A stretch of 64,000 nt of DNA from Butyrivibrio sp. Su6 (GCF_900108105.1 NZ_FNUR01000015.1:23435-87434), one strand, 5' to 3'; positions 1 through 9,283 are shown, numbered from the stretch's first letter. The notes: generated from the sequence alone by a model not told the origin. Program-made: numbers and translations.

Positions 1-240
1 AAGAGTCTTGTTATGGCAGTTAATGAGGACCTGGTTCCTTACATGCCATCAGTAACTCAGCCGGCTCTTTTGATATGGGGCGATAAAGATACAGCGACAC
101 CGCTTTCTGACGGACAGCGAATGGAAAAGCTCATGCCGGAGGCAGGACTTGCTGTGATAAATGGCGCAGGACACTACTCATTCCTTGATAATCCGTATCT
201 TTACAACAGGATTCTTGGAAGCTTTTTAGGCATTGATTAA
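1..240 (+). CDS. alpha/beta hydrolase, C-terminal fragment
   Basis: The reading frame is open from the first base, so the start lies outside the window. What remains is the C-terminal end of an alpha/beta hydrolase-fold enzyme. The stretch GDKDTATP carries the usual acid-residue loop, and GAGHYSFLDNP carries the catalytic histidine near the C-terminus. The nucleophile elbow would be upstream and is not visible, so substrate and reaction cannot be stated. It ends 10 bp before the next gene, which suggests co-transcription with the Mur ligase gene. Confidence 0.75.
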   Translation, partial: KSLVMAVNEDLVPYMPSVTQPALLIWGDKDTATPLSDGQRMEKLMPEAGLAVINGAGHYSFLDNPYLYNRILGSFLGID

Positions 241-250
241 GAGGTAAAGC

Positions 251-1852
251 ATGTTTTTGATGATAGGAAATATAATAATACTATTACTTGTTCTTGTGAT
301 GGCAGTGCTGGGACTTAGGTATTACACTCATATGCTCCAGCTATCAAGCTATCAGTTTCAGGGATATTTCAGATTCTTAAGGTCCATCCCACGAAATCTT
401 GTGGCGCACGGAGCATTTCTTCTGACTGTTATTTGCACACTTATAGCAGATGCAAACGGAATAAGAGTACTGCTTTTATCATTTGTGGTAATGATGGCGC
501 TCTATGTATTTCTTCTTATTTCGTATCTTCCCAAGCCTGCCAAAAAGAAATTTGTTGTTACTGACAGAGTAAAAAGACTATTCATCACTTATGTGGTCAT
601 TGCGTTAATTTTCCTTGTGGTTGGGGCTTTAATATCAGGAATTCCAGCAATTTCAGCGGTTCTTTTCATGGCTCTTTTGCCGCTTGTTCCTGCACTTGCC
701 AATCTTATAAATAAGCCAATAGAGAACAGAATAAATCAGTACTTTATTGACGATGCAAAGAGAATGCTTAGAGAACATGAGAATCTTCGCATTATAGGTA
801 TTACAGGAAGTTTTGGTAAGACAAGTGTTAAGTACTATCTTACGACACTTTTATCAGAAGGCTTTAGCGTTCTTATGACTCCTGAAAGCTACAACACTCC
901 AATGGGAATTGTAAGGACTATAAGAGAGCATTTAAAGCCAACTCACGAGATTTTTGTGTGTGAAATGGGTGCTCGTCACCTTCATGACATAAAAGAGATA
1001 ACTGATATCGTTCATCCTGATGACGGAATAGTTACATCTATTGGATATCAGCATCTTGAGACTTTCCACAGCCTTGAGAATATCATAAGCACTAAATATG
1101 AGCTGCTTGATGCGGTGGATGAAAAAGAAAAAGCCGAAGGCAAAAAAGAAGGTAAACACCTTAAGTTTGTTAACGGAGACAATGAGATAATCCGTGCCAA
1201 TATGAAATATAAAGATGCCATCACTTATGGACTTAACGATGGCAACGATTACCAGGCAAAAGATATCAGGGTTAACAGCCAGGGAACAACCTTTACTGTT
1301 ACTTCTCCAAGTGGAGAGACATCAGAATATACGACAAAACTTGTAGGAAGACATAATGTTGAGAATATAGTTGGTGCAATTGCTGCGGCCAACAGTCTTG
1401 GAATCTCAATGTCCAAGCTTAAGATCGCTGTAAGGCGTCTTCAGAGCGTTCCTCACAGACTTGAGCTCAATAAGCACGGTAATGTATCCATACTTGATGA
1501 TGCTTACAACTCCAATCCAAACGGAGCAAAGGTAGCTCTTGAAACACTTTCTCTTTTTAAGGACCAGGTTAAGATCCTTGTTACTCCGGGAATGGTTGAG
1601 CTTGGTGAAAAAGAGGATGAGTACAACAAAGAATTTGGAAGGCAGGCTGCTGAGGTTTGCGACTACATAATTCTTGTTGGAGAAAAGAACAGTGCTTCAA
1701 TAAAGGCAGGAGCTCTGGAAAAGGGCTTTGATCCTGAGAGATTGTTTGTAAAGAATACTCTAAGCGAAGCTACAGCTCTTATGTATGAGATAGATGCAGG
1801 AAGAGAAAAAGTTATTTTGCTTGAAAATGATCTTCCGGATAATTATAAATAA
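251..1852 (+). CDS. Mur ligase family protein, MurF-like, membrane-anchored
   Basis: This 533-residue protein combines four or so N-terminal membrane segments (about residues 1-150) with a Mur ligase module. ATP-binding motif GSFGKTS lies near residue 187, followed by central-domain motifs (EMGARHLHDI, SIGYQHLETF) and a C-terminal ligase domain with DDAYNSNPNG. Mur ligases of the MurF type add D-Ala-D-Ala to the UDP-MurNAc tripeptide. The membrane anchor is not typical of classical soluble MurF but occurs in a MurF-like clade of Firmicutes. The gene precedes a D-Ala-D-Ala ligase gene by 31 bp, which fits a role in peptidoglycan precursor synthesis. Start ATG at 251 has GAGGT five bases upstream. 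Confidence 0.8.
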   Translation: MFLMIGNIIILLLVLVMAVLGLRYYTHMLQLSSYQFQGYFRFLRSIPRNLVAHGAFLLTVICTLIADANGIRVLLLSFVVMMALYVFLLISYLPKPAKKKFVVTDRVKRLFITYVVIALIFLVVGALISGIPAISAVLFMALLPLVPALANLINKPIENRINQYFIDDAKRMLREHENLRIIGITGSFGKTSVKYYLTTLLSEGFSVLMTPESYNTPMGIVRTIREHLKPTHEIFVCEMGARHLHDIKEITDIVHPDDGIVTSIGYQHLETFHSLENIISTKYELLDAVDEKEKAEGKKEGKHLKFVNGDNEIIRANMKYKDAITYGLNDGNDYQAKDIRVNSQGTTFTVTSPSGETSEYTTKLVGRHNVENIVGAIAAANSLGISMSKLKIAVRRLQSVPHRLELNKHGNVSILDDAYNSNPNGAKVALETLSLFKDQVKILVTPGMVELGEKEDEYNKEFGRQAAEVCDYIILVGEKNSASIKAGALEKGFDPERLFVKNTLSEATALMYEIDAGREKVILLENDLPDNYK

Positions 1853-1883
1853 ATGATAACAGTTTTAGGAAAGAAGGCAGTTT

Positions 1884-3092
1884 ATGAAGCTTAAAGTTGC
1901 AGTTTTATTTGGTGGAAAAAGTACTGAGCATGAAATTTCAATAATTTCAGCAATTCAGGCTATAGGCAGTATCAACAAGGAAAAATATGACATTATCCCT
2001 GTTTATATGACAAAGAATAATGATTATTATGTTGGAGAATATGTGGACAAGATAGAGGAATATACACATATTCCTGAACTTTTGAAAAAGAGTACTCAGG
2101 TTATCTGGGTTAAAGAAGGTGACAAGGTATCTCTTATGAGATATCCAATGAAGAAATTCGGAAATAATGTTATTTCTCAGGTCGACGTTGCATTCCCTAT
2201 CGTTCATGGAACAAACGTAGAAGATGGTACTTTACAGGGCTATCTTGCTACTCTTGGTCTTCCTGTTGTTGGATGTGATGTTCTTTCATCAGCAGTTGGT
2301 ATGAACAAGTATGTTATGAAGACAGTTTTAAAGGATAACGGAATCCCTGTTCTTGACTGCAAGTGCTATACATGGAAGGACTACGAGGACGTTAACGGAC
2401 TTGTTGAAAAAATAGAAAAGCAGTTTGATTATCCTGTAATTATCAAGCCATTAAATCTTGGCTCAAGTATCGGTATAAAGAAGGCATCTAACAGAGAGGG
2501 CTTATTAGAAGCTCTTGATCTTGGATTTGAATTTTCCAAGAAAATCCTTGTTGAGCCTGCAATTACTCAGCTTAAGGAGATTAATTGCTCAGTTCTTGGT
2601 GACTATGAGTCAGCACAGGCTTCAGAGTGTGAGGAACCTATCAACTCTGATGATATCCTTAGCTTTGAAGATAAGTACATCGGCGGAGCAAAGGGCTCAG
2701 CTAAGGGCGGCGCAAAGACCGGCGGTTCAAAGGGAATGGCATCTCTTAAGAGAAAAATCCCTGCTGACATCACATCTGAGATGAGAGATCAGATCAGAAA
2801 AATGGCTGTTGACGCATTTATTTGCCTTGGATGCTCAGGAGTTTCAAGAATTGACTTTATGATCGACATGGCAACAAATAAAGTATATTTAAATGAGATC
2901 AATACAATTCCGGGATCACTTTCATTCTATCTTTGGGAGCCTCTTGGAGTTAAATATGAACAGCTTTTAGACAGCATGATACAGCTGGCTCTTAAAGCAG
3001 ACAGAGAAAACCATAAGGTTGTATATTCATTTGAGACAAACGTCCTTGAAGGCGTTCACCTTGGTGGCGGAACAAAAGGAAGTAAGATGTAA
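1884..3092 (+). CDS. ddl: D-alanine--D-alanine ligase
   Basis: An ATP-grasp ligase that joins two D-alanines for peptidoglycan precursors in the cytoplasm. Visible motifs are the N-terminal FGGKSTEHEISI, the HGTNVEDGTLQGYL segment, the ATP-grasp GSSIGIKKA loop, and the C-terminal metal-binding SRIDFM and LNEINTIPG. At 402 residues it is longer than the usual 300-360. The extra length includes a Gly/Lys/Ser-rich insertion (about residues 268-290) right after the FEDKYI motif, where the substrate-covering loop normally sits. Similar glycine-lysine insertions are familiar from Lachnospiraceae ligases. Paired with the upstream Mur ligase gene. Confidence 0.9.
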   Translation: MKLKVAVLFGGKSTEHEISIISAIQAIGSINKEKYDIIPVYMTKNNDYYVGEYVDKIEEYTHIPELLKKSTQVIWVKEGDKVSLMRYPMKKFGNNVISQVDVAFPIVHGTNVEDGTLQGYLATLGLPVVGCDVLSSAVGMNKYVMKTVLKDNGIPVLDCKCYTWKDYEDVNGLVEKIEKQFDYPVIIKPLNLGSSIGIKKASNREGLLEALDLGFEFSKKILVEPAITQLKEINCSVLGDYESAQASECEEPINSDDILSFEDKYIGGAKGSAKGGAKTGGSKGMASLKRKIPADITSEMRDQIRKMAVDAFICLGCSGVSRIDFMIDMATNKVYLNEINTIPGSLSFYLWEPLGVKYEQLLDSMIQLALKADRENHKVVYSFETNVLEGVHLGGGTKGSKM

Positions 3093-3100
3093 TTAATTAA

Positions 3101-3134
3101 AATGGCGAGTGCAGTTTAGCACTCGCCATTTTTT
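3101..3134 (+). terminator. intrinsic terminator after ddl
   Basis: A perfect 12-bp stem (AATGGCGAGTGC paired with GCACTCGCCATT) with a 6-base loop is followed by TTTTT. It lies between the converging ddl and plsC-like genes. The A-rich flank on the left means it may also work for the minus-strand gene. Confidence 0.9.
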
Positions 3135-3865
3135 CAAGAATTTACGTTCTTGAGATATGTTTCTTCAACGATCTTTTTAACATACTGATCGATATTTTTC
3201 TGATCTTCCTTGGAAAGCTCACTCATAACAACAGGCTTGCAGTACTCGATAGTCACATGAGTGCTCTTTATCAGTGGAAAATGCTTTTCCAAAATATCTT
3301 CCGTGTGGGTAACTACTACAGGAACGATGGGGCAATCAGTTCTTTGAGCTATCTTAAAGCTTCCTTTGTGGAATTCGCCAAGTGGCTGATCTGTCTTGTT
3401 TCTGGTACCTTCAGGATAGATAAAGATTGAGATGCCGTTCTTAACTTTTTCGATGGCTGAAAGGATCATCTCAAGACCCTTTTTAAGGTCCTTCCTGTCA
3501 AGGAAGAGGCAGTCCATATAGATCATCCAAATGTTAAGGAGCGGAACCTTAAGGATTTCCTTTTTAGCAATGAATCCCGTTGGATTAGGAACTCTTGGAT
3601 AACACAGAACTATATCAAAAATGCTTCTGTGGTTTCCAACATAAAGAACAGCCTTGTCTTTTGGAATATTTTCCTCACCGATGACAGTTCTTTTGACACC
3701 GGAGATAAAAATAACTACATTGAAAGCCCAGCTGACGATAGCAAGTGAAGCAGTCTTTTTAGCCCATGGATTGAACTTTCCGACGATCCAGAGGATTCCC
3801 TGAATAGGGAGACTGACTATTAAAAATACCGCTACAAATATAACTGCGAGAACTAAACGTATCAT
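3134..3865 (-). CDS. plsC: 1-acyl-sn-glycerol-3-phosphate acyltransferase (PlsC-like)
   Basis: The product would transfer an acyl chain to lysophosphatidate at the membrane, giving phosphatidate for phospholipid synthesis. It has an N-terminal hydrophobic segment, the acyltransferase motif NHRSIFD (HX4D catalytic pair), a FLDRKD block, and the substrate-binding FIYPEGTRNK block. I chose the internal ATG at 3865 because AGAAAGG lies upstream of it and the protein then begins directly with the membrane segment MIRLVLAVIF. A longer frame reaches 3964 but has no ribosome binding site. It stands alone on the minus strand between ddl and pyrC. Confidence 0.85.
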   Translation of the reverse strand: MIRLVLAVIFVAVFLIVSLPIQGILWIVGKFNPWAKKTASLAIVSWAFNVVIFISGVKRTVIGEENIPKDKAVLYVGNHRSIFDIVLCYPRVPNPTGFIAKKEILKVPLLNIWMIYMDCLFLDRKDLKKGLEMILSAIEKVKNGISIFIYPEGTRNKTDQPLGEFHKGSFKIAQRTDCPIVPVVVTHTEDILEKHFPLIKSTHVTIEYCKPVVMSELSKEDQKNIDQYVKKIVEETYLKNVNS

Positions 3866-4020
3866 TATAAAATTATTTACCTTTCTTTTGTACTTAATAA
3901 ATCCACCATCTATTTTCTCACGGCTCATAAAAAATAGAAAGAGGATTTTTAACTTGAAAACCATATGTCCGGTAGTGCATTATATAGCATAAGGACAAAT
4001 TCATATTCAAGGGGATGCAA

Positions 4021-5358
4021 ATGTTACTGATTAAAAATGGACAACTGATGGATCCGGCTTCAGGATTGTGCGGGCTTTGCGACGTGCTTGTTGATGGAGA
4101 CAGGATCGCTAAGATTGGAATGTGCGGAAGCCTCGATGACATGGCTACTGAGAGCATGCTGCTAAGAGAGGATGAAGCAGGAAATAGACTGACAGATGCG
4201 CAGTCAGAAGATACCCTGGTATCAATTGATGCCGCAGGATGCATAGTTGCACCTGGACTTGTGGATGGTCATGTTCATTTCAGAGACCCTGGTTTTACTT
4301 ATAAAGAGGACATCGAAAGCGGGGCAAAAGCTGCTGCAAAGGGCGGATTTACAAGCGTTGTCATGATGGGAAATACAGACCCGCATATGGACAATACAGA
4401 TACTATCAAAGATGTGCTGGAAAGAGGCGCCAAAACCGGAATTAACGTCTACACCTGCGGTAATGTGACTAAAAACATGGCAGGAAAAGAACTTGTGAAT
4501 ATGGATGAACTTATAGGCGCAGGAGCAGTTCTTTTCACTGATGATGGGAAGCCGATAGTTGATGAAGAACTTATGGAAAGAGCCTGCAAAGAAGCGGCAA
4601 GAGTCGGAAAAGTCATAAGTCTTCATGAGGAAGATCCTTCATTTATAACAGACAATGGCATAAACGCAGGAGATGTGGCTGAGAAGCTCGGATTAGCGGG
4701 ATCCCCAAGAGAAGCAGAGATCTCCATGGTGAAAAGAGATATCGACATAGCAAGGAAAACAGGCGCAAGCATCACTGTTCAGCATATAAGCGCTGCGGAA
4801 TCGGTTGAACTTATCAGAAATGCCAAAAAGGAAGGAATCAGGATTCATGCAGAAGCAACACCCCATCATTTTACATTGACTGAGGATGCGGTGCTGAAAT
4901 ACGGAGCTCTTGCAAAAATGAATCCTCCGCTCAGGCTTGAAAGTGACAGACAGGCCATCATAGAGGGCTTAAAAGATGGAACTATAGAAATGATCGCAAC
5001 AGATCATGCTCCTCATGCAAGAGAGGAAAAAGCAAAAGATTTAAAGGCTGCTCCAAGCGGAATAACGGGACTTGAGACATCGCTTGCACTTGGTATAAGA
5101 GAGTTGGTTAACAAGGGATACCTTAGTCTGATGGAGCTTTTGAAAGCAATGACTATCAATCCTTCCAGGATATATGGGATTGATGCGGGGGCTATAAGAG
5201 AAGGCGGCTGGGCAGATCTTGTTATTTTTGCCCCGGGTGAAGAGTGGAGCTTTGTTCAGAGCGCTTCGAAATCGTCAAATACTCCCTTCCTTGGTGAGAG
5301 ATTACCGGGAAAGATTATTTATACAATATGCAGAGGAAAGGTTGTGTACAAAGCATGA
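4021..5358 (+). CDS. pyrC: dihydroorotase
   Basis: Catalyses ring closure of carbamoyl aspartate to dihydroorotate in pyrimidine synthesis. The amidohydrolase signature is clear: DGHVHFRDPG near the N-terminus with the metal-binding HxH, later EEDPSF, HISAA, a TPHHFTLTED block, and the DHAPHAREEK site. Length (about 445 residues) suits the class I enzyme. ATG at 4021 is preferred over the in-frame ATG at 4015, because AAGGGG at 4009-4014 then has proper spacing. Its stop overlaps the pyrK start by four bases (ATGA), so pyrC-pyrK-pyrD form one operon. A loop of about 20 residues near position 40 is longer than usual. Confidence 0.93.
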   Translation: MLLIKNGQLMDPASGLCGLCDVLVDGDRIAKIGMCGSLDDMATESMLLREDEAGNRLTDAQSEDTLVSIDAAGCIVAPGLVDGHVHFRDPGFTYKEDIESGAKAAAKGGFTSVVMMGNTDPHMDNTDTIKDVLERGAKTGINVYTCGNVTKNMAGKELVNMDELIGAGAVLFTDDGKPIVDEELMERACKEAARVGKVISLHEEDPSFITDNGINAGDVAEKLGLAGSPREAEISMVKRDIDIARKTGASITVQHISAAESVELIRNAKKEGIRIHAEATPHHFTLTEDAVLKYGALAKMNPPLRLESDRQAIIEGLKDGTIEMIATDHAPHAREEKAKDLKAAPSGITGLETSLALGIRELVNKGYLSLMELLKAMTINPSRIYGIDAGAIREGGWADLVIFAPGEEWSFVQSASKSSNTPFLGERLPGKIIYTICRGKVVYKA

Positions 5359-6137
5359 CAAAGAAAATGAAAAAAGAAGCAAAAGTACTAAGCCAAAAGT
5401 TGCTTGCAGATGGCATTTTTGATCTGTGGCTTGAGACAGAAATAGCAAAGGATACTTGTCCCGGGCAGTTTGTTGGTGTGTACACAGTAAATAAGGCAGC
5501 TCTTTTGCCCAGACCTATCAGCGTATGCGAGGTAAACAAGGAAAAGACTGCTATCAGACTGGTTTACAGAGTAGTTGGAACCGGAACAGCTGAATTTGCA
5601 TTGTATCAGCCGGGGGATTACATGATGATCCTTGGACCTCTTGGTAACGGCTTTCCTCTTGAAAAGGCAGAGGGAAAAAGAGTTGTTTTGATGGGAGGCG
5701 GAATTGGAGTTCCACCACTTCTTGAAACAGCTAAGAGACTTGGAGAAGGCACAGATGTAATAACAGTAATGGGATATAGAAATTCCGAAACATTCCTTTC
5801 AGACGAATTTGAGAAATACAGCAGACTTTACATTGCTTCTGACGACGGAAGCGTAGGAACCAAGGGCAATGTAATTGATGCGTTAAAAGAAAACAAGATA
5901 GACTGCGATGTTATTTTTGCCTGCGGACCAATGCCAATGCTCAGGGGAATCAAGGCTTATGCACAGGAGAATGGGATCAAGGCGTATCTTTCACTTGAGG
6001 AGAAAATGGCCTGTGGCGTAGGTGCCTGCCTTGGCTGCATCTGCAAGACCAAAAAAGTAGATGATCATTCTCATGTGAAAAATGCCAGGATCTGTACAGA
6101 CGGACCTGTGTTTGATGCAGATGATCTTGATATGTAA
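5355..6137 (+). CDS. pyrK: dihydroorotate dehydrogenase electron transfer subunit
   Basis: FAD- and [2Fe-2S]-containing subunit that passes electrons from dihydroorotate oxidation to NAD+. Seen in order: an N-terminal beta-barrel with the flavin-binding RPISVCE, a GGGIGVPPLL nucleotide-binding turn, FACGPMPML, and the cluster ligands in CGVGACLGC with a fourth cysteine in RICTDGPVF. The ATG at 5355 overlaps the pyrC stop and fits the family's usual N-terminus, although an upstream in-frame start exists. It is followed 29 bp later by the catalytic subunit. Confidence 0.93.
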   Translation: MTKKMKKEAKVLSQKLLADGIFDLWLETEIAKDTCPGQFVGVYTVNKAALLPRPISVCEVNKEKTAIRLVYRVVGTGTAEFALYQPGDYMMILGPLGNGFPLEKAEGKRVVLMGGGIGVPPLLETAKRLGEGTDVITVMGYRNSETFLSDEFEKYSRLYIASDDGSVGTKGNVIDALKENKIDCDVIFACGPMPMLRGIKAYAQENGIKAYLSLEEKMACGVGACLGCICKTKKVDDHSHVKNARICTDGPVFDADDLDM

Positions 6138-6166
6138 GAAACTATTTGAGGATTGTGAGAGTAGAT

Positions 6167-7072
6167 ATGAATACAAAAGTTAAGATAGCAGGAGTAGAAT
6201 TTAATAACCCGGTAATGACAGCGTCAGGAACTTTCGGATCCGGAATGGAATACGCGGAGTTTGTGGATCTGAATAAGCTCGGAGCTGTAGTTACTAAAGG
6301 CGTTGCCAATGTTCCGTGGGAGGGAAATCCCACGCCCAGAGTTGTAGAAGTATACGGTGGAATGCTAAATGCCATAGGCCTCCAAAATCCTGGAGTGGAC
6401 GTGTTTATAGACAGAGACCTTGAGTTTTTGAAAAAATATGACACAAAAGTAATCGTAAATGTCTGCGGAAAGTCTGTAGAAGATTACCTTGAAGTGGTTG
6501 AGAGACTCTCTGATGAAGAAAGAGTTGATATGCTTGAGATAAATGTCTCATGTCCTAATGTAAAAGAGGGCGCCATTGCCTTTGGTCAGAAGAAAGAAGC
6601 TCTTTTTGATATAACAAGCAGGATAAAAAAAGTATCCAAAAAACCCATTATCATGAAGCTCAGCCCAAATGTCACAAGCATTGCAGAGATGGCAAAAGCA
6701 GCTGAGGCAGCAGGAGCTGATGCGATTTCTCTGATAAATACCATAACAGGCATGAAGATTGATATTTATAAAAGAAAATTCGCCCTTGCCAATAAGACCG
6801 GCGGACTCTCAGGTCCTGCGATCAAACCTGTTGCCGTGAGAATGGTTTACGAGGCTTCAAGAGCAGTAAATATCCCTGTTATAGGAATGGGTGGAATAGC
6901 AAGTGCAGAGGATGCCATAGAGTTTATTATGGCAGGAGCAACTGCAGTAGCTGTCGGAGCCATGAATTTCCATGATCCATATCTTACAGGGAAAGTTGTA
7001 GATGGAATTGAAGAGTATATGAGAAACTACAATGTGGATGATATAAACAGTATCAGAGGCATAGTTGAATAA
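6167..7072 (+). CDS. pyrD: dihydroorotate dehydrogenase B (NAD+), catalytic subunit
   Basis: FMN enzyme that oxidises dihydroorotate to orotate, working as a complex with PyrK. Motifs include NPVMTASGTFGSG at the N-terminus, the active-site loop with the catalytic cysteine in NVSCPNVKEG (typical of the 1B class), KLSPNVT, and the FMN phosphate-binding GMGGIASAEDA and GATAVAVG. ATG at 6167 is preferred over an in-frame TTG at 6146, because MNTKVKIAG is the expected family start and a GTGAGAG precedes it. The last gene of the pyr operon; pyrB, pyrE and pyrF are not here. Confidence 0.93.
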   Translation: MNTKVKIAGVEFNNPVMTASGTFGSGMEYAEFVDLNKLGAVVTKGVANVPWEGNPTPRVVEVYGGMLNAIGLQNPGVDVFIDRDLEFLKKYDTKVIVNVCGKSVEDYLEVVERLSDEERVDMLEINVSCPNVKEGAIAFGQKKEALFDITSRIKKVSKKPIIMKLSPNVTSIAEMAKAAEAAGADAISLINTITGMKIDIYKRKFALANKTGGLSGPAIKPVAVRMVYEASRAVNIPVIGMGGIASAEDAIEFIMAGATAVAVGAMNFHDPYLTGKVVDGIEEYMRNYNVDDINSIRGIVE

Positions 7073-7082
7073 CCGACATAAG

Positions 7083-7117
7083 AAAAGGAAGAGCCGTTGT
7101 AGCTCTTCCTTTTCGAT
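7083..7117 (+). terminator. intrinsic terminator after pyrD
   Basis: A perfect 12-bp stem (AAAAGGAAGAGC with GCTCTTCCTTTT) and a 7-base loop, ending in a T-rich stretch. It sits between the converging pyrD and the minus-strand gene and can serve both, since each arm is A/T rich outside. Confidence 0.85.
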
Positions 7118-7136
7118 TACTAGCAACTCTTAGTCC

Positions 7137-7769
7137 TTACTCACTGTCTGTTTTTCCGGTGAGTTCATCGAACCCTTTCATTACAGCTGCATAGGTCTGC
7201 TTTGAAATTTCCGGAAGCTCTCCGCCCCAGGTCTTTTCAGCCTGTGCATAGCCCTTCTCGAAAGCATCTCTCATCTTTTCGAGCTTATCAGGGTCGTCGC
7301 CAGCCAGCGTCTTGGCAAAATCAAGGATTCTTTCTGAGGTCTTATTTACACCCCAGTAGCCATCCTCGGCGATATCTGCCTGCGCCTGTGCCTTTGTCGC
7401 TGCGTCTACAGTGAAATCTCCTTTTGCAAGGAATTTCCACATAGAATCCTCGTCATTTTCAGAATTAGCTATGCCATAGGTTTTGGCCTGCTTGCCCATC
7501 ATCTTGTGGACAATGTCCAAAAGCTGTTGCTTACGCATTTCTACGTCAGCCTGCATCTGCTTAATGATCTGGGTTCTGTCCGTATTTTTTGAAGATACTT
7601 GTGAGGTCTTATCGCTTCCCTCATCTGACTTCTCATATACGGCAGCGGCTTCAGCTTTCACCTTAACTTCATCGTCTTTTTTCTTTTCTTCTACAGAAGA
7701 AGGATTGACAGAAGAAGCATAGGTGGTTGCGATGTTGTTAGTAACCTCGGTAACTCCGTTTACGCCCAT
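7137..7769 (-). CDS. conserved hypothetical protein, DUF5610-like C-terminus
   Basis: A soluble 210-residue protein with no signal peptide or membrane segment. Residues 1-65 are low-complexity, rich in Ser, Thr, Lys and Glu. Residues 65-130 look helical and charged. The C-terminal 60 residues (SERILDFAKTLAG, FEKGYAQAEKTWGGELPEIS, then a TYAAVMKGFDEL helix) resemble the conserved end of DUF5610-type proteins, from memory only. Function is unknown. Start at 7769 is preceded by AAAAGGAGTT on the minus strand. Confidence 0.7.
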   Translation of the reverse strand: MGVNGVTEVTNNIATTYASSVNPSSVEEKKKDDEVKVKAEAAAVYEKSDEGSDKTSQVSSKNTDRTQIIKQMQADVEMRKQQLLDIVHKMMGKQAKTYGIANSENDEDSMWKFLAKGDFTVDAATKAQAQADIAEDGYWGVNKTSERILDFAKTLAGDDPDKLEKMRDAFEKGYAQAEKTWGGELPEISKQTYAAVMKGFDELTGKTDSE

Positions 7770-7898
7770 ATAGAACTCCTTTTCCGCGTAGGTCCCTAAA
7801 AACCGCGCTGAAACGAAACTATAGTTTACCTAATCTTCTTATCGGCTGATTTTTTAAAAACTTTAGCGTTTTTTTTAATTTTTTTTCTTGAGTTTATG

Positions 7899-7904
7899 TA
7901 TAAT
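7899..7904 (+). promoter_or_regulatory. candidate -10 box for ispE
   Basis: A consensus TATAAT lies 43 bp upstream of the ispE start in an A/T-rich spacer. No good -35 hexamer stands at 17 bp, so this is a partial promoter call only. Confidence 0.4.
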
Positions 7905-7946
7905 GAGTGAGAAGATTTTAGAAAAGTAGAATTGGAGCGGATTTTA

Positions 7947-8816
7947 ATGAAAATAACTCGCAAAGCGTATGCAAAAATCAACCTTGGACTTGATGTCACA
8001 GGTAAAAGAGCTGATGGTTACCACATTGTTCGCATGATAATGCAGAACGTGGATTTATTCGATACATTGGATTTTGAAGACAACGAGACAGGTGAAATAG
8101 TTTTGACGGCTTCTTCACCAAAGATTCCTACAGATGACAGCAATCTCATCTGCAAAGTTGCCAAGCAGCTTCAGGATAAATTTAATGTAAAAAAAGGTGC
8201 GAATATTAATCTTGTAAAAAGAATTCCCGTTGCTGCCGGAATGGCTGGCGGAAGTACAGATGGCGCAGCTGCATATATCGCACTCAATGAGCTCTGGAAC
8301 CTGGGCCTTAGTAAGGATGAGCTGTGTAAACTTGCAGTAAATCTTGGAGCAGATATACCTTATTGCATTATGGGCGGAACTATGCTGGCTGAAGGCATAG
8401 GCGAGGAGCTGACTAAGGTTTCTGACCTGCCGCATTGCTACATAGTAATTGCAAAGCCTGCAATTGATGTTTCAACAGGCTGGGTATATAAAGAACTGGA
8501 TAGTAAAGAAATCGTGGATCACCCTGATATTGATGGTATTAAAAGAGCAATTGAAAAAGGTGATATCCATGAGATGTGTGATCTTATCGGCAATGTCCTT
8601 GAACCTGTGACTGCCGGTAAATATGACGAAATCGGAAAAATAGAGAACATCCTTGAAAACAACGGTGCAATAAGAGCTTTTATGACCGGAAGCGGTCCAA
8701 CTGTTTATGCTATTTTTGATGACAAAAATAAAGCTGAGGCAGCATTAAAAGAAGTAGATAAAAGCAGGCTTGCACCAGAACTCTTTTTATCAGGACCAAT
8801 AAATCCTGAGGAATGA
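7947..8816 (+). CDS. ispE: 4-diphosphocytidyl-2-C-methyl-D-erythritol kinase
   Basis: A GHMP-family kinase that phosphorylates CDP-methylerythritol in the MEP isoprenoid pathway. Family marks are the N-terminal KAYAKINLGLDVTGKRADGYH, the ATP-binding PVAAGMAGGSTDGAA loop, the DIPYCIMGGT block and the C-terminal TGSGPTVYAIF motif. ATG at 7947 is used because GGAGCGG lies seven bases upstream; the in-frame TTG at 7932 would put the start before that site. About 290 residues, normal for the family. It is followed closely by a DUF1934-like gene. Confidence 0.92.
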   Translation: MKITRKAYAKINLGLDVTGKRADGYHIVRMIMQNVDLFDTLDFEDNETGEIVLTASSPKIPTDDSNLICKVAKQLQDKFNVKKGANINLVKRIPVAAGMAGGSTDGAAAYIALNELWNLGLSKDELCKLAVNLGADIPYCIMGGTMLAEGIGEELTKVSDLPHCYIVIAKPAIDVSTGWVYKELDSKEIVDHPDIDGIKRAIEKGDIHEMCDLIGNVLEPVTAGKYDEIGKIENILENNGAIRAFMTGSGPTVYAIFDDKNKAEAALKEVDKSRLAPELFLSGPINPEE

Positions 8817-8830
8817 TTGAGGTGTTTTGC

Positions 8831-9283
8831 ATGAAAAAGAATGTAGATGTAAATGTTACCGGTATTCATTCAAGACCAGGTGAACCGACTGAAAAGATTG
8901 TTACAACTTCCATGGGAATGTATGAAGTATTGGATGATGGAAGCAAGATATTAGAATATGATGAAAAACAGGATACCGGAAGCGGTGAACTATGTGTCCA
9001 TAACAAGGTGTGCATTGCATCCGACGGTAATAGTATGGAGATTACAAGGGGCGGAGACATGAACTCCAAGCTTGCTTTTGGAAAAGAGCTGGAGTATGAC
9101 ACTGCTTATGAGACACCTTATGGTACAATGCAGATGAAAGTAGTTACCACAAGCTTTGATTTTATAAATATCAGACATGAGGAGGAAATGAAACTCATGG
9201 CTGAATATGAACTTGAGATGGGTGGCGAAGTTTTGTCGGATTCCATGATAATCATAGAAATAAAAAATGCTGAGACAGTTTAA
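8831..9283 (+). CDS. DUF1934-like (YwiB-type) beta-barrel protein
   Basis: A 150-residue soluble protein, rich in predicted beta strands. The opening VDVNVTGIHSRPGE and the later MQMKVVTTSFDF recall the DUF1934/YwiB lipocalin-like family, whose function is unknown. GAGGTG at 8819 is suitably placed for ATG 8831; an upstream in-frame ATG overlaps the ispE stop. It lies 14 bp after ispE and probably shares its transcript. Its last codons form the left arm of the terminator. Confidence 0.75.
   Translation: MKKNVDVNVTGIHSRPGEPTEKIVTTSMGMYEVLDDGSKILEYDEKQDTGSGELCVHNKVCIASDGNSMEITRGGDMNSKLAFGKELEYDTAYETPYGTMQMKVVTTSFDFINIRHEEEMKLMAEYELEMGGEVLSDSMIIIEIKNAETV

Noticed and set aside
3918..4244. Minus-strand frame overlapping pyrC and plsC starts
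   Set aside because: Shadow of pyrC with unnatural composition; the plsC start is explained by the internal ATG at 3865.
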